Shown here in pieces: positions 34,547-43,590 of a stretch of DNA of 64,000 nucleotides (position 1 is the stretch's first letter; the number at the start of each line of letters is the position of its first letter). The DNA lies in contig CAPAOV010000006.1 in NCBI GenBank assembly GCA_948579355.1, forward strand, positions 1-64,000, in the 5' to 3' direction. Both the position numbers and the translations under genes were made by a program. The notes beneath the pieces are model-generated. The model made no database searches. It had not been told where the DNA came from and was given only the letters and a program-made list of their open reading frames with translations. This DNA comes from an uncultured Eubacterium sp. Lineage in GTDB: Bacteria > Bacillota > Clostridia > Lachnospirales > Lachnospiraceae.

Positions 34547-35317
34547 ATGCGAAATGTATATTTATGTGAAAACACGGCAGAGGGGATTTTTTCCGCAATT
34601 TATCGCGCCTATGAGGATAGACATGGACACCGTAATAATGAAATTCAGGTGAAAGAAGAGGACTTTAACCGTCAATTATTTTGTGAATATATATCGGTAG
34701 AGACAGATTTTGAGCGGGCGGTTAAGGTGGCGAGGACCGTGCAGCGGGATGTATCAAGGCAGGCATATGAGTTTCTGCACAAGGTGTCGGTTTCTTATCG
34801 GACAGACAAGGCAGACGCCATGTACCGACTGATTATTGAGGGACTGTATATGGGAAACAGGGCGCTGCAGCACCTGACTGCTCCTCATATGCAGATATTG
34901 TGCGATATAGAAAAACATGTAGATAATGAAATTTGTCATTTTGTCCAATTTCTTCGTTTTGAGGAATTGGAAAATGAAGCATTATTTGCTAGAATAAACC
35001 CTAAGAATGCTATTTTACCCTATATGGCGGACCATTTTGCAGACCGCTTTTATGAAGAGAAGTGGATTATTGCGGATACGGTGCATCGGACAGTTCTCAT
35101 TCACGACAAGGGAGAAGCTGTTATTTATGCAGCCATGGAGGACGTCAATCCAGATGAATTGCAGTTGTCGTATTCGAAAGAAGAAGAGGCGATGCAGAAA
35201 CTATGGAAAGTGTTTGTCGATAAAATAGCGATAAAGGAGCGTATCAATCCAAATTTGCAGAGACAATTGCTGCCGTTGCGCTTCCGCAAATATATGAAGG
35301 AGTTTAATGAGGGATGA
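34547..35317 (+). CDS. Radical-SAM-linked DNA metabolism protein (TIGR03915/DUF4130)
   Basis: A 256-residue partner of the upstream radical SAM protein. It begins NVYLCENTAEGIFSAIYRAYE and contains FCHF-like EICHFVQFLRFEELENEALFARINPKN and HFADRF segments typical of DUF4130 proteins. In other bacteria this domain is fused to a uracil-DNA-glycosylase-like domain; here it stands alone. The start at 34547 follows GGGGTG and lies 5 bases after the upstream stop. It overlaps the dus gene by 4 bases. Confidence 0.87.
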   Translation: MRNVYLCENTAEGIFSAIYRAYEDRHGHRNNEIQVKEEDFNRQLFCEYISVETDFERAVKVARTVQRDVSRQAYEFLHKVSVSYRTDKADAMYRLIIEGLYMGNRALQHLTAPHMQILCDIEKHVDNEICHFVQFLRFEELENEALFARINPKNAILPYMADHFADRFYEEKWIIADTVHRTVLIHDKGEAVIYAAMEDVNPDELQLSYSKEEEAMQKLWKVFVDKIAIKERINPNLQRQLLPLRFRKYMKEFNEG

Positions 35318-36234
35318 AATTTTACATGGCGCCGTTAGAAGGCATTACGACATATATATACCGCAACATACACCATCACAGATTTCCGGGATTAGAAAAA
35401 TATTATACGCCCTTTGTGTCACCGACCTCCAATCACGACTTTAAAAGCAGGGAAAAAAGGGATGTTTTGCCGGAAAATAACAGGGGAATACCGCTTGTTC
35501 CGCAAATCTTGAGCAACCATGCGGATGAGTTTCTATATACGGCGGAAAGGTTAATTGAATATGGGTATTCGGAAATTAATTTGAATCTTGGCTGCCCGTC
35601 AGGAACGGTCGTTGCAAAGGGCAGAGGTTCCGGATTTTTAAGTGATTTGGAGGGATTGAACCGCTTTTTAGGAGAAATTTTTGACAAGCTGGCTGTGCCG
35701 ATATCAATCAAGACCCGTATCGGGCGCAATGAGCCATCTGAATTTCGGGATATACTGGCAATATATAATAAGTACCCAATCTGCGAGCTGACGATACATC
35801 CCCGTGTCAGGGCAGATTTTTACCGCGGCACACCGGACTGGGATGTGTTTGAAGAGGCGTTGGAGAATAGTGTGAATCCGGTCTGCTATAATGGTGATAT
35901 TAATTCAGTAGAAGACTATGAGAGATTTTGCGAGCGTTTTCCTACGGTAGAGCAAATCATGATTGGACGGGGGTTGATTGCCAATCCGGCGCTTGTGCGG
36001 GAAATAAAAACGAAGCAGCCGATGAGTTGGCAGGAGCGTGTTCAATATGCGCAAGAGTTACAGCGCGCTTATGAAAAGATTATGCCGGAGATTCCGGTTT
36101 TGTACAAAATGAAAGAAATATGGTCGTATATGGCGACAGCGCATCCGGATAGTGCAAAAGTATGGAAAAAGATTAAAAAGACGAAACATTTGGCAGAATA
36201 TGAGAGAGTACTTTACACTCTTCATGGACGTTGA
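35314..36234 (+). CDS. dus: tRNA-dihydrouridine synthase
   Basis: A 306-residue FMN-dependent enzyme reducing uridine in the tRNA D loop. MKFYMAPLEGIT begins the TIM barrel, the catalytic cysteine is C94 in NLGCPSG, and SIKTRIG, LTIHPR, YNGDI and MIGRGLIANP are the FMN-binding strands. It is somewhat shorter than DusB. It overlaps the preceding gene by ATGA, so the three genes appear translationally linked. Confidence 0.93.
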   Translation: MKFYMAPLEGITTYIYRNIHHHRFPGLEKYYTPFVSPTSNHDFKSREKRDVLPENNRGIPLVPQILSNHADEFLYTAERLIEYGYSEINLNLGCPSGTVVAKGRGSGFLSDLEGLNRFLGEIFDKLAVPISIKTRIGRNEPSEFRDILAIYNKYPICELTIHPRVRADFYRGTPDWDVFEEALENSVNPVCYNGDINSVEDYERFCERFPTVEQIMIGRGLIANPALVREIKTKQPMSWQERVQYAQELQRAYEKIMPEIPVLYKMKEIWSYMATAHPDSAKVWKKIKKTKHLAEYERVLYTLHGR

Positions 36235-36317
36235 CATGGAAAAGTAAATATGGTAGTTTATGGATAGCAATAAAGCAAAGAGAAATGGTAATTCACTTTG
36301 CGGGAAAGAGGTTATGT

Positions 36318-36875
36318 ATGGGACTGGCTGAGCTCTTTTTATTTGCGGTTGCCCTTTCAATGGATGCATTTGCGGTGTCTGTCTGCAAGGGACTGTCGCT
36401 TGAAAAATTAAGGATAAAACATGCGATAATTGTCGGTATCTATTTTGGCGGTTTTCAGGCTCTTATGCCTTTGATTGGATATTTGTTAGGAAGTCAGTTT
36501 CAGCGTATGATTGAAGCAATCGACCATTGGATTGCATTTTCCCTGTTATTGCTGCTCGGTATTAATATGATTCGGGAAGCGGTTACGGAACAGGATGGGG
36601 AGACCGATTCTTCTTTTGCCTTCCGCAGTATGTTTCCCTTGGCGGTGGCGACCAGTATTGATGCTTTGGCGGCCGGGATTACTTTTGCATTTCTGCGTGT
36701 AGATATTTGGAGAGCTGTTCTTTTGATTGGCTGTACTACGTTTCTATTTTCGGCGGCAGGGATAAAAATAGGTCATGCATTTGGAAACAAATTTCAAAAA
36801 AAGGCGCAGATTGCAGGAGGTATCATTCTTATCCTCATTGGCATTCGGATATTATGGGAGCATTTGGGAGGTTAG
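36318..36875 (+). CDS. mntP: Manganese efflux pump MntP
   Basis: A 185-residue, six-segment membrane protein (DUF204) exporting Mn2+. It contains two internal repeats with LSMDAFAVSVCKG and ATSIDALAAGITF, whose Asp residues are needed for transport in the family. The start at 36318 follows AAAGAGG; longer in-frame starts add non-hydrophobic residues. I looked for but did not see the yybP-ykoY Mn riboswitch in the 83-base gap upstream. Confidence 0.92.
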   Translation: MGLAELFLFAVALSMDAFAVSVCKGLSLEKLRIKHAIIVGIYFGGFQALMPLIGYLLGSQFQRMIEAIDHWIAFSLLLLLGINMIREAVTEQDGETDSSFAFRSMFPLAVATSIDALAAGITFAFLRVDIWRAVLLIGCTTFLFSAAGIKIGHAFGNKFQKKAQIAGGIILILIGIRILWEHLGG

Positions 36876-36876
36876 T

Positions 36877-37662
36877 ATGAAGACAGCATTGACAATAGCG
36901 GGCAGTGATTGCAGCGGCGGCGCGGGCATTCAGGCAGATATGAAAACGATGATGGCAAATAACGTCTATGCCATGAGTGTCATTACGGCAATTACGGCAC
37001 AAAATACGAAAGGCGTAACAGGAGTTTTGGAGGTGCCGCCGGAGTTTGTAACACAGCAATTAGACGCCGTATTTACGGATATTTATCCGGATGCGGTTAA
37101 AATCGGGATGGTTTCTTCCGGGAAATTGATAACAGCGATAGCAGATGCCCTGCAACACTATCAGGCAGCGAATATTGTTTTAGACCCGGTTATGGTTTCC
37201 ACGAGCGGCTCCCGATTATTGTGTGAAGAGGCGGTTTCGGAATTAAAAGAAAAATTGTTTCCATTGGCATCGGTAATTACACCAAATATTCCGGAAGCAG
37301 AGGTTTTGTGGGGGCGGTCAATCGCCTCGGCTGCCGATATGGAGGAAGCGGCGAAAGAGATTTCACAGACATATGAGACCGCAGTGCTCTGCAAGGGTGG
37401 ACATAATATAAATGATGCAAATGATTTACTATATGCAGAGGGCAGGACAAAATGGTTTCAGGGAGAGCGGATAGATAATCCGAATACTCATGGAACCGGA
37501 TGCACGTTATCAAGTGCGATTGCTTCCTGGCTGGCACAAGGGTTTTCTCTGACAGAGGCTGTGCATAAAGCAAAGGAGTATGTATCAGGCGCTTTGGCGG
37601 CAGGGCTTGATTTAGGGCAGGGCAGCGGGCCGCTGCATCATGGGTATCAGATGAAGAGATAA
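36877..37662 (+). CDS. thiD: Hydroxymethylpyrimidine/phosphomethylpyrimidine kinase
   Basis: A 261-residue ribokinase-fold enzyme phosphorylating HMP and HMP-P in thiamine synthesis; some homologues act as pyridoxine kinases. TIAGSDCSGGAGIQADMKTM is the N-terminal substrate and glycine motif, LDPVMVSTSG is central, and GTGCTLSSAIAS is the anion-hole and catalytic Asp region, here with Cys at the usual Asp position (GTGC rather than GTGD), as in pyridoxine-kinase-like variants. It begins one base after mntP with GGGAGG upstream. Confidence 0.9.
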   Translation: MKTALTIAGSDCSGGAGIQADMKTMMANNVYAMSVITAITAQNTKGVTGVLEVPPEFVTQQLDAVFTDIYPDAVKIGMVSSGKLITAIADALQHYQAANIVLDPVMVSTSGSRLLCEEAVSELKEKLFPLASVITPNIPEAEVLWGRSIASAADMEEAAKEISQTYETAVLCKGGHNINDANDLLYAEGRTKWFQGERIDNPNTHGTGCTLSSAIASWLAQGFSLTEAVHKAKEYVSGALAAGLDLGQGSGPLHHGYQMKR

Positions 37663-37679
37663 AAGAGATGGAGGATAAT

Positions 37680-37821
37680 GTGAAAAATTGCGCTGATGCG
37701 CTAATTTTTCACACAAGTATTTGTGCCGAGAACGTCACAAATACGTCCTTATCCGACAAGAGAAACTGCACTGCAGATTTCTCTTGCGGTTCCTCGAACG
37801 AAAACGTTCTCGGAATGGAGG
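37680..37821 (+). promoter_or_regulatory. Structured leader with mutually exclusive stems
   Basis: The gap before the aminotransferase holds a 14-bp hairpin with one bulge (37680-37712). Then 37717-37725 pairs with 37736-37744 (9 bp); 37726-37735 pairs with 37804-37813 (10 bp), enclosing a hairpin at 37753-37789; and a small hairpin 37796-37809 competes for the last strand. The closing strand lies two bases before TGGAGG. This suggests an RNA switch or an extragenic repeat. Confidence 0.55.
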
Positions 37822-37827
37822 ATTATT

Positions 37828-39012
37828 ATGGTTTCAAAAGAAATGTTACAATTAGGAACAAATCCGTCTGCGATTCGTGATTTGTTTGAGTATGGCAACA
37901 AGAGAAAAGCGGAGATTGGAGCGGAGAATGTATTTGATTTCAGTATAGGAAATCCAAGTGTTCCTGCGCCGGATTGCGTAAAAGAGGCAGTTCAGGAATT
38001 ATTAGAAGGGGATGCGGTAGCGCTTCACAGCTATACATCAGCGGTGGGAGATATGGCACTGCGACAGAAACTTGCCGATTACGTGAATGATACACAGGGT
38101 ACGACGTTATCTGCGGGGAACTTTTATATTACAGTAGGAGCGGCAGCTTCTCTGACAATTACTTTAAAAGCGCTGGCAGAACCGGAAGACGAATTTATCG
38201 TGTTTGCTCCCTTTTTTCCTGAATACCGTGTATTTGTGGAAATGACCGGTTCCCGTTTGGTTGTTGTGCAGTGTGATACAAAGGACTTTCAGATTGATTT
38301 GGACGCCTTTGAAAAAGCGGTTACGCCAAACACAAAAGGAGTAATCGTCAACTCGCCAAACAATCCGACAGGTGTTGTTATTACTGCAGATTGTATTGAA
38401 CAAATGTGTACGATTCTGAGAAACAAACAGTCTGAGTACGGAAAAGAAATCTTTCTTATTGCTGATGAGCCATATCGGGAATTAGTATATGATGATGTGA
38501 ATGTACCATATTTGATGAATTATTATGACAACACAATCGTATGTTATTCTTATAGCAAATCATTGTCTCTGCCGGGAGAACGTATCGGATATATCGCCGT
38601 TTCCGACAAGGCAAAAGATTGGAAGCTGGTATATGCATCTGTTTGCGGCGCTGGACGCGCGCTAGGGTATGTGTGTGCGCCAAGTCTGTTTCAGAAAGTA
38701 ATCAGCCGTTGTATCGGGCAGACATCGGATGTGAATATCTATAAGAAAAACAGGGATTTGCTGTATCAGGCGCTTACCGAATATGGCTACCGCTGTATTA
38801 AGCCGGATGGAGCTTTTTATCTCTTTGTGGAGGCATTGGAGGAAGACGCCGCAGCCTTTGCCGAGAAAGCAAAAGAGTATGAACTTTTGTTAGTGGCATC
38901 GGATAGTTTCGGGACACCGGGGTTTGTTCGCATCTCGTACTGTGTCAGTACAGAGCAGATTGAGGCGGCGCTGCCGGCTTTCCAAAAGTTAGCGGAGGCA
39001 TATCATGAGTAA
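37828..39012 (+). CDS. PLP-dependent aminotransferase (class I/II)
   Basis: A 394-residue fold-type I aminotransferase. NSPNNPTGVV, IADEPYRELVYDD and SYSKSLSLPGERIGY give the Asn, Asp, Tyr and PLP Lys (in YSKSLSLPG) positions; the late GFVRISYC supplies the substrate-carboxylate Arg. Substrate is probably an aspartate- or alanine-type amino acid but cannot be fixed. TGGAGG at 37816-37821 selects the ATG at 37828. Its end overlaps the ABC transporter gene by 8 bases. Confidence 0.9.
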   Translation: MVSKEMLQLGTNPSAIRDLFEYGNKRKAEIGAENVFDFSIGNPSVPAPDCVKEAVQELLEGDAVALHSYTSAVGDMALRQKLADYVNDTQGTTLSAGNFYITVGAAASLTITLKALAEPEDEFIVFAPFFPEYRVFVEMTGSRLVVVQCDTKDFQIDLDAFEKAVTPNTKGVIVNSPNNPTGVVITADCIEQMCTILRNKQSEYGKEIFLIADEPYRELVYDDVNVPYLMNYYDNTIVCYSYSKSLSLPGERIGYIAVSDKAKDWKLVYASVCGAGRALGYVCAPSLFQKVISRCIGQTSDVNIYKKNRDLLYQALTEYGYRCIKPDGAFYLFVEALEEDAAAFAEKAKEYELLLVASDSFGTPGFVRISYCVSTEQIEAALPAFQKLAEAYHE

Positions 39013-40732
39013 CTTTAAGAAGATGATTAGTTATTATAAACCATACAAGAAAGTCTTTTTTGCCGATATTTTCTTTGCGCTTATAGAGGCGGGAACCGTA
39101 CTGGTAATACCTGTTCTTGTTCGTTACATTACGCAGGATGTTATATATCGGCCGATGGATGAGGCGCTGCATACCATTTATCTGTTGGGGGCGCTTATGG
39201 TAGGATTGGTTGCCATAGAATGTTATTGTAACTTTTTTGTTTCCAATTATGGACATGTGATGGGAGCGCGCATGGAATATGATATGCGCGCTGAAATTTT
39301 CGAGCATTATCAGAAATTATCTTTTTCTTTTTATGACGACCAGAAAGTAGGACAGCTTATGTCCCGCATTACATCGGATTTGTTTGATATCACAGAATTG
39401 TTACATCACGGACCGGAGAATCTCGTGATTTCTTTTATGAAATTGATAGGTGCATTTATCATTTTGTTAATGATTAGTCCGTGGCTTACGTTGGCGGCGT
39501 TTATACTCATTCCGATAATGTTTGTGTATGCTTTCTATTTTAATAAGAAAATGAAACGGGCATTTCGAAGAAACCGTGAGCAGATTGCAGAAATTAACGC
39601 ACAGATTGAAGATAACCTATCCGGAATTCGTGTTGTAAAGTCATTTGCCAATGAGAATATAGAAAAGAAAAAATTCCGTCGCGGAAATGATGGTTTTCTT
39701 AGCGCCAAGAAAGACAGTTATTTCTATATGGGAGGGTATCATGCCGGTCTGGGAGCTTTTACGATGCTGATTCAGATTGTCGTATTAGTGAGTGGAGCGG
39801 TTTTTGTTACAAAAGGAATTGTCAGTGTGACAGATTTAGTAACGTTCCTGCTCTATATTAATATTTTTACGGAACCGGTCAGGAGGCTGATTGATTTTAC
39901 AGAGCAATTTCAGAATGGCTATACTGGTTTCGAGCGATTTATGGAAATTTTAAATTTACAGCCGGATATTAAAGACCGTAAGGGGGCGGTTGATATCCAC
40001 GACGTAAAAGGTAATATTGAGTTTAATGATGTAGCTTTCCATTATGAGGATAATACAGAAATGGTACTCAATCATGTGAACTTATCGGTGGAGGCGGGTT
40101 CTTATATTGCTTTAGTGGGAAGTTCCGGTGCAGGGAAGAGTACGCTGTGCAGCCTGATTCCCCGCTTCTATGAAGTGACAGAGGGCAGCATCCGAATTGA
40201 CGGAACCGATGTACGCGATATCAAGCTCAAGAGTTTACGGAATCATATAGGAATTGTCCAGCAGGAAGTCTATCTCTTTGCCGGAACGATATACGATAAC
40301 ATTCGCTACGGGAAGCCAAAGGCCGGCAGGGAAGAAATTATTCAGGCTGCCAAAGAAGCGAATGCCCATGATTTCATTATGTCTCTGCCAAACGGATACG
40401 AGACAGATATCGGACAGCGGGGCATTAAGTTATCCGGCGGGCAGAAGCAGCGTCTTTCGATTGCCCGGGTATTTCTGAAAAATCCACCGATTTTGATTTT
40501 TGACGAAGCTACTTCGGCGCTGGATAATGAAAGTGAAAAGGTTGTACAGGAATCATTGGAAAAATTGGCAAAAAACCGTACAACATTTGTGATTGCCCAT
40601 CGTCTTTCGACGATACGCAATGCGGAGAAAATACTTGTGCTGACGGAGGATGGAATTGCAGAGAGCGGCACGCACGAGGAGCTGATGAGAGCAGACGGAG
40701 TATACCGTCATCTGTACGATGTGAATAGCTGA
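39005..40732 (+). CDS. ABC exporter (fused permease-ATPase)
   Basis: A 575-residue half-transporter with six N-terminal membrane segments and a C-terminal ATPase. Motifs are Walker A GSSGAGKS, signature LSGGQKQRL, Walker B ILIFDEATSALD and the H-loop IAHRLST. It resembles the MsbA/BmrA/LmrA-type lipid or drug exporters and probably works as a homodimer. It is translationally coupled to the aminotransferase by an 8-base overlap. Confidence 0.92.
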   Translation: MSNFKKMISYYKPYKKVFFADIFFALIEAGTVLVIPVLVRYITQDVIYRPMDEALHTIYLLGALMVGLVAIECYCNFFVSNYGHVMGARMEYDMRAEIFEHYQKLSFSFYDDQKVGQLMSRITSDLFDITELLHHGPENLVISFMKLIGAFIILLMISPWLTLAAFILIPIMFVYAFYFNKKMKRAFRRNREQIAEINAQIEDNLSGIRVVKSFANENIEKKKFRRGNDGFLSAKKDSYFYMGGYHAGLGAFTMLIQIVVLVSGAVFVTKGIVSVTDLVTFLLYINIFTEPVRRLIDFTEQFQNGYTGFERFMEILNLQPDIKDRKGAVDIHDVKGNIEFNDVAFHYEDNTEMVLNHVNLSVEAGSYIALVGSSGAGKSTLCSLIPRFYEVTEGSIRIDGTDVRDIKLKSLRNHIGIVQQEVYLFAGTIYDNIRYGKPKAGREEIIQAAKEANAHDFIMSLPNGYETDIGQRGIKLSGGQKQRLSIARVFLKNPPILIFDEATSALDNESEKVVQESLEKLAKNRTTFVIAHRLSTIRNAEKILVLTEDGIAESGTHEELMRADGVYRHLYDVNS

Positions 40733-40792
40733 GTATATTTTTAACAATACTATAGGATAACAGGGTCGAAAGTTTTAAGGAGGAGTAGGTGT

Positions 40793-42481
40793 ATGAATCT
40801 TTCCGAGATTTTTTTTCAGGCAATATCTTTGGTTGGGGGCCTGTCTTTTTTTCTATATGGAATGCATATTATGGGAGAGGGGCTGACTAAAATATCCGGC
40901 GGACGTTTGGAGCGGATATTAGAGCGCCTTACGGATAGTCGTTTGAAAGCCGTACTTTTAGGAGCGGGAATAACGGCGGTGATACAGTCGTCTTCTGCCA
41001 CGACGGTGACGGTAGTGGGTTTTGTAAACTCCGGTATTATGAAACTGGGGCAGGCAGTAGGAGTGATTATGGGAGCCAATATTGGCACTACGATGACCTC
41101 ATGGCTGCTCAGTTTAACGGGAATAGAAAGCCAGAACTTCTTTATTCGTCTGTTGAAACCGTCTTCCTTTACACCGGTGCTGGCGCTGGTCGGCATTATT
41201 CTGATTATGAGGGCCGGACAGGACAAACGAAGAGACGTCGGGGCCATATTTATCGGGTTTTCCGTGTTGATGTTTGGTATGGAGACGATGAGCGGGGCTG
41301 TGAAACCGCTGGCGGAAGTGCCGGAGTTTACCGGAATGTTGACGATGTTCTCAAATCCGATATTAGGAATGCTGGCCGGGGCTCTGCTGACGGCCATTAT
41401 ACAAAGTTCATCAGCTTCGATAGGAATTTTGCAGGCATTGTGCGCGACGGGAAGTGTAACCTATGCGACAGCGATACCGATTATTATGGGGCAGAATATT
41501 GGAACTTGTGTGACGGCAATACTGTCTTCTGTCGGAGCCGGAAAAAATGCCAAACGTGCAGCACTTGTCCATTTGTATTTTAATGTTATAGGCACTTTTG
41601 TTTTTATTTTGGCCTTTTACGGACTTAATATGATTTTGCATTTTGCATTTATGGAAGTGCCTGCGAATGCAGCGGGGATTGCAGTCATACACAGTCTGTT
41701 TAATATAGGAGCAACTATATTATTGCTTCCATTTGCCAATGGTCTTGAGAGATTAGCAACTCTGACTGTTCAGGAAAGCGAAGAAGAGAAGTTGAGTGAA
41801 TTTGCCAGATTAGATGTCCGTTTTCTGGAGACGCCGGCGTTGGCGTTAGAACAGTGCCGACATTCGGTCAATGAAATGGCGCGGCTGACGCAGGAAAACG
41901 TGACGACGGCATTAGAAAGTGTTCTTGATTTTCATAGAAATAAGCGAAAGCAGGTGAAAGAGACAGAGGAGAAAATTAATCGCTATGAACAGGAACTGAC
42001 GGAATATCTGCACAAAATATCAATGCAAAATTTACTGCCGGAAAATAGCGACGATTGCAATATGCTGCTATACTGCATTCGCGATTTTGAGAGAATGAGT
42101 GACCATGCATGCAATATTGCGGATGAGTCGGCCAAGATAGCCAAGTCCGGAGCTATATGGCCAAAGAAAACGAGGAAAGAGCTGAAAGTATATACGGCAG
42201 AAATACAAAATATTGTCAGCGTGACAGTGGACGCCTTTGTGCAAAGGGATACAGACAGCGCGCGCGCTATAGATTCTATGGAAGAGAGAATAGACGAGCT
42301 GAATAAAAAAGTGAAGAAACAGAATTTGAAAAGGGCGAAAAAGGAAAAATGTTCCCCGGAAATAGGCATTTTTATGAATGAATTATCCGTTAATTTTGAG
42401 AGAGTAGCAGACCATTGTGACAATATTGCTATTAGTATGTTGGGACAAATTGATAATGAGGATGGGGAAGAGGAAGTGTGA
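40793..42481 (+). CDS. Na/Pi cotransporter family protein
   Basis: A 562-residue NptA-type sodium-dependent phosphate symporter. The membrane half has the duplicated QSSSA motifs (AVIQSSSATTVTVVGF and AIIQSSSASIGILQAL). The C-terminal 220 residues form a PhoU-like helical domain (MSDHACNIADESAK and FERVADHCDNIAIS). This fusion is common in Firmicutes. A GGAGGAG site precedes the ATG. Confidence 0.93.
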   Translation: MNLSEIFFQAISLVGGLSFFLYGMHIMGEGLTKISGGRLERILERLTDSRLKAVLLGAGITAVIQSSSATTVTVVGFVNSGIMKLGQAVGVIMGANIGTTMTSWLLSLTGIESQNFFIRLLKPSSFTPVLALVGIILIMRAGQDKRRDVGAIFIGFSVLMFGMETMSGAVKPLAEVPEFTGMLTMFSNPILGMLAGALLTAIIQSSSASIGILQALCATGSVTYATAIPIIMGQNIGTCVTAILSSVGAGKNAKRAALVHLYFNVIGTFVFILAFYGLNMILHFAFMEVPANAAGIAVIHSLFNIGATILLLPFANGLERLATLTVQESEEEKLSEFARLDVRFLETPALALEQCRHSVNEMARLTQENVTTALESVLDFHRNKRKQVKETEEKINRYEQELTEYLHKISMQNLLPENSDDCNMLLYCIRDFERMSDHACNIADESAKIAKSGAIWPKKTRKELKVYTAEIQNIVSVTVDAFVQRDTDSARAIDSMEERIDELNKKVKKQNLKRAKKEKCSPEIGIFMNELSVNFERVADHCDNIAISMLGQIDNEDGEEEV

Positions 42482-42536
42482 TTTTGTATCTGCGGCAACC
42501 CGTCAAAAGATACTTAAAAAGTTTATGAAAAACTAC

Positions 42537-42564
42537 TTGTTTTTTACGGAAAAAATAGTATGAT
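42537..42564 (+). promoter_or_regulatory. Promoter for pta
   Basis: TTGTTT at 42537-42542, 16 bases, TATGAT at 42559-42564, 37 bases before the start codon. Confidence 0.5.
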
Positions 42565-42600
42565 TAGAGATAGATAAATGAAAGGGAGGACAAAAGAAAT

Positions 42601-43578
42601 ATGTTCGGAGAATTGATTGATATTTTGAAAAAGAATCCAAAGAAAATTGTATTTACGGAAGGAAGTGACCCTCGTATTCTGGAGGCGGCATCCCGCTTAC
42701 TTGCAGGAACATTTTTGTCACCGATTCTCGTAGGAAATAAAGATGAGATTGCAAAGGCAGCGGAAGAGAGCGCATTTAATATTCGCGGCGCGATGATTTT
42801 AGACCCGTTAGAGTATGAAGAAATTGACGAAATGGCAGAATGTCTTTATGAAATCCGCAAGAACAAAGGAATGACGTTAGAAAAGGCAAAGGAAACTTGC
42901 CGGCAGGCCAATTATTTCGGAACTATGCTGGTTAAGATGGGAAAGGCGGATGCTCTTTTAGGCGGAGCGACGTATTCGACAGCCGATACCGTAAGACCGG
43001 CGCTGCAGATTATTAAGACAAAACCGGGCAAAAATATTGTGGCATCCTGCTTCATTTTAGTTCGGGAGTCGGCAACCGGAGGCAATACGGTGCTGGCGAT
43101 GGGAGACTGCGCTATCAATATTAAGCCGACCGAAGATGAACTGGTGGAGATTGCACTGGACTGTGCAGAGTGTGCAAGAACTTTTGGAATCGACCCGAAA
43201 GTGGCATTTCTGAGCTATTCCACGTTTGGCTCCGGTGCGGGCGAGGATGTTGATAAGATGCGCAATGCCGCAGAGCGGGCCAAGAAACTGGCGCCGCATA
43301 TTCCAATGGTCGGCGAGATTCAGTTTGATGCTGCGGTATCCCCTCGTGTGGCAAGAACGAAGTGTCCGGGCAATGAAGTGGCAGGCTGCGCCAACACCTT
43401 TATTTTTCCAGATATCAGCTCGGGTAATATCGGTTATAAGATTGCGCAGCGCATGGGAAATTTTGACGCTTACGGGCCGGTGATGCTCGGATTAAATGCT
43501 CCGGTGAATGATTTGTCGCGCGGCTGCAATGCTTCGGAAGTATATTCAATGGCAATTATTACTGCCGCTTTGGCATAG
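42601..43578 (+). CDS. pta: Phosphate acetyltransferase
   Basis: A 325-residue enzyme interconverting acetyl-CoA and acetyl phosphate, the step before ATP-yielding acetate formation. It has the PTA/PTB fold with FTEGSDPRILEAASRL, LLGGATYSTADTVRPALQIIKT, GEIQFDAAVSPRVA and NTFIFPDISSGNIGYKIAQR. Length matches the short clostridial Pta. An adjacent ackA, common in Clostridia, is absent; a membrane acyltransferase follows instead. Confidence 0.95.
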   Translation: MFGELIDILKKNPKKIVFTEGSDPRILEAASRLLAGTFLSPILVGNKDEIAKAAEESAFNIRGAMILDPLEYEEIDEMAECLYEIRKNKGMTLEKAKETCRQANYFGTMLVKMGKADALLGGATYSTADTVRPALQIIKTKPGKNIVASCFILVRESATGGNTVLAMGDCAINIKPTEDELVEIALDCAECARTFGIDPKVAFLSYSTFGSGAGEDVDKMRNAAERAKKLAPHIPMVGEIQFDAAVSPRVARTKCPGNEVAGCANTFIFPDISSGNIGYKIAQRMGNFDAYGPVMLGLNAPVNDLSRGCNASEVYSMAIITAALA

Positions 43579-43590
43579 GGAGGATATAAG

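Noticed and set aside
36235..36317. Possible Mn riboswitch (yybP-ykoY) before mntP
   Set aside because: The conserved loop sequences of that class were not found in this 83-base gap.
37668..37880. 70-codon plus-strand ORF across the leader before the aminotransferase
   Set aside because: It is made of the inverted repeats and runs into the aminotransferase in another frame. The strong RNA-pairing pattern explains the region better than a protein.
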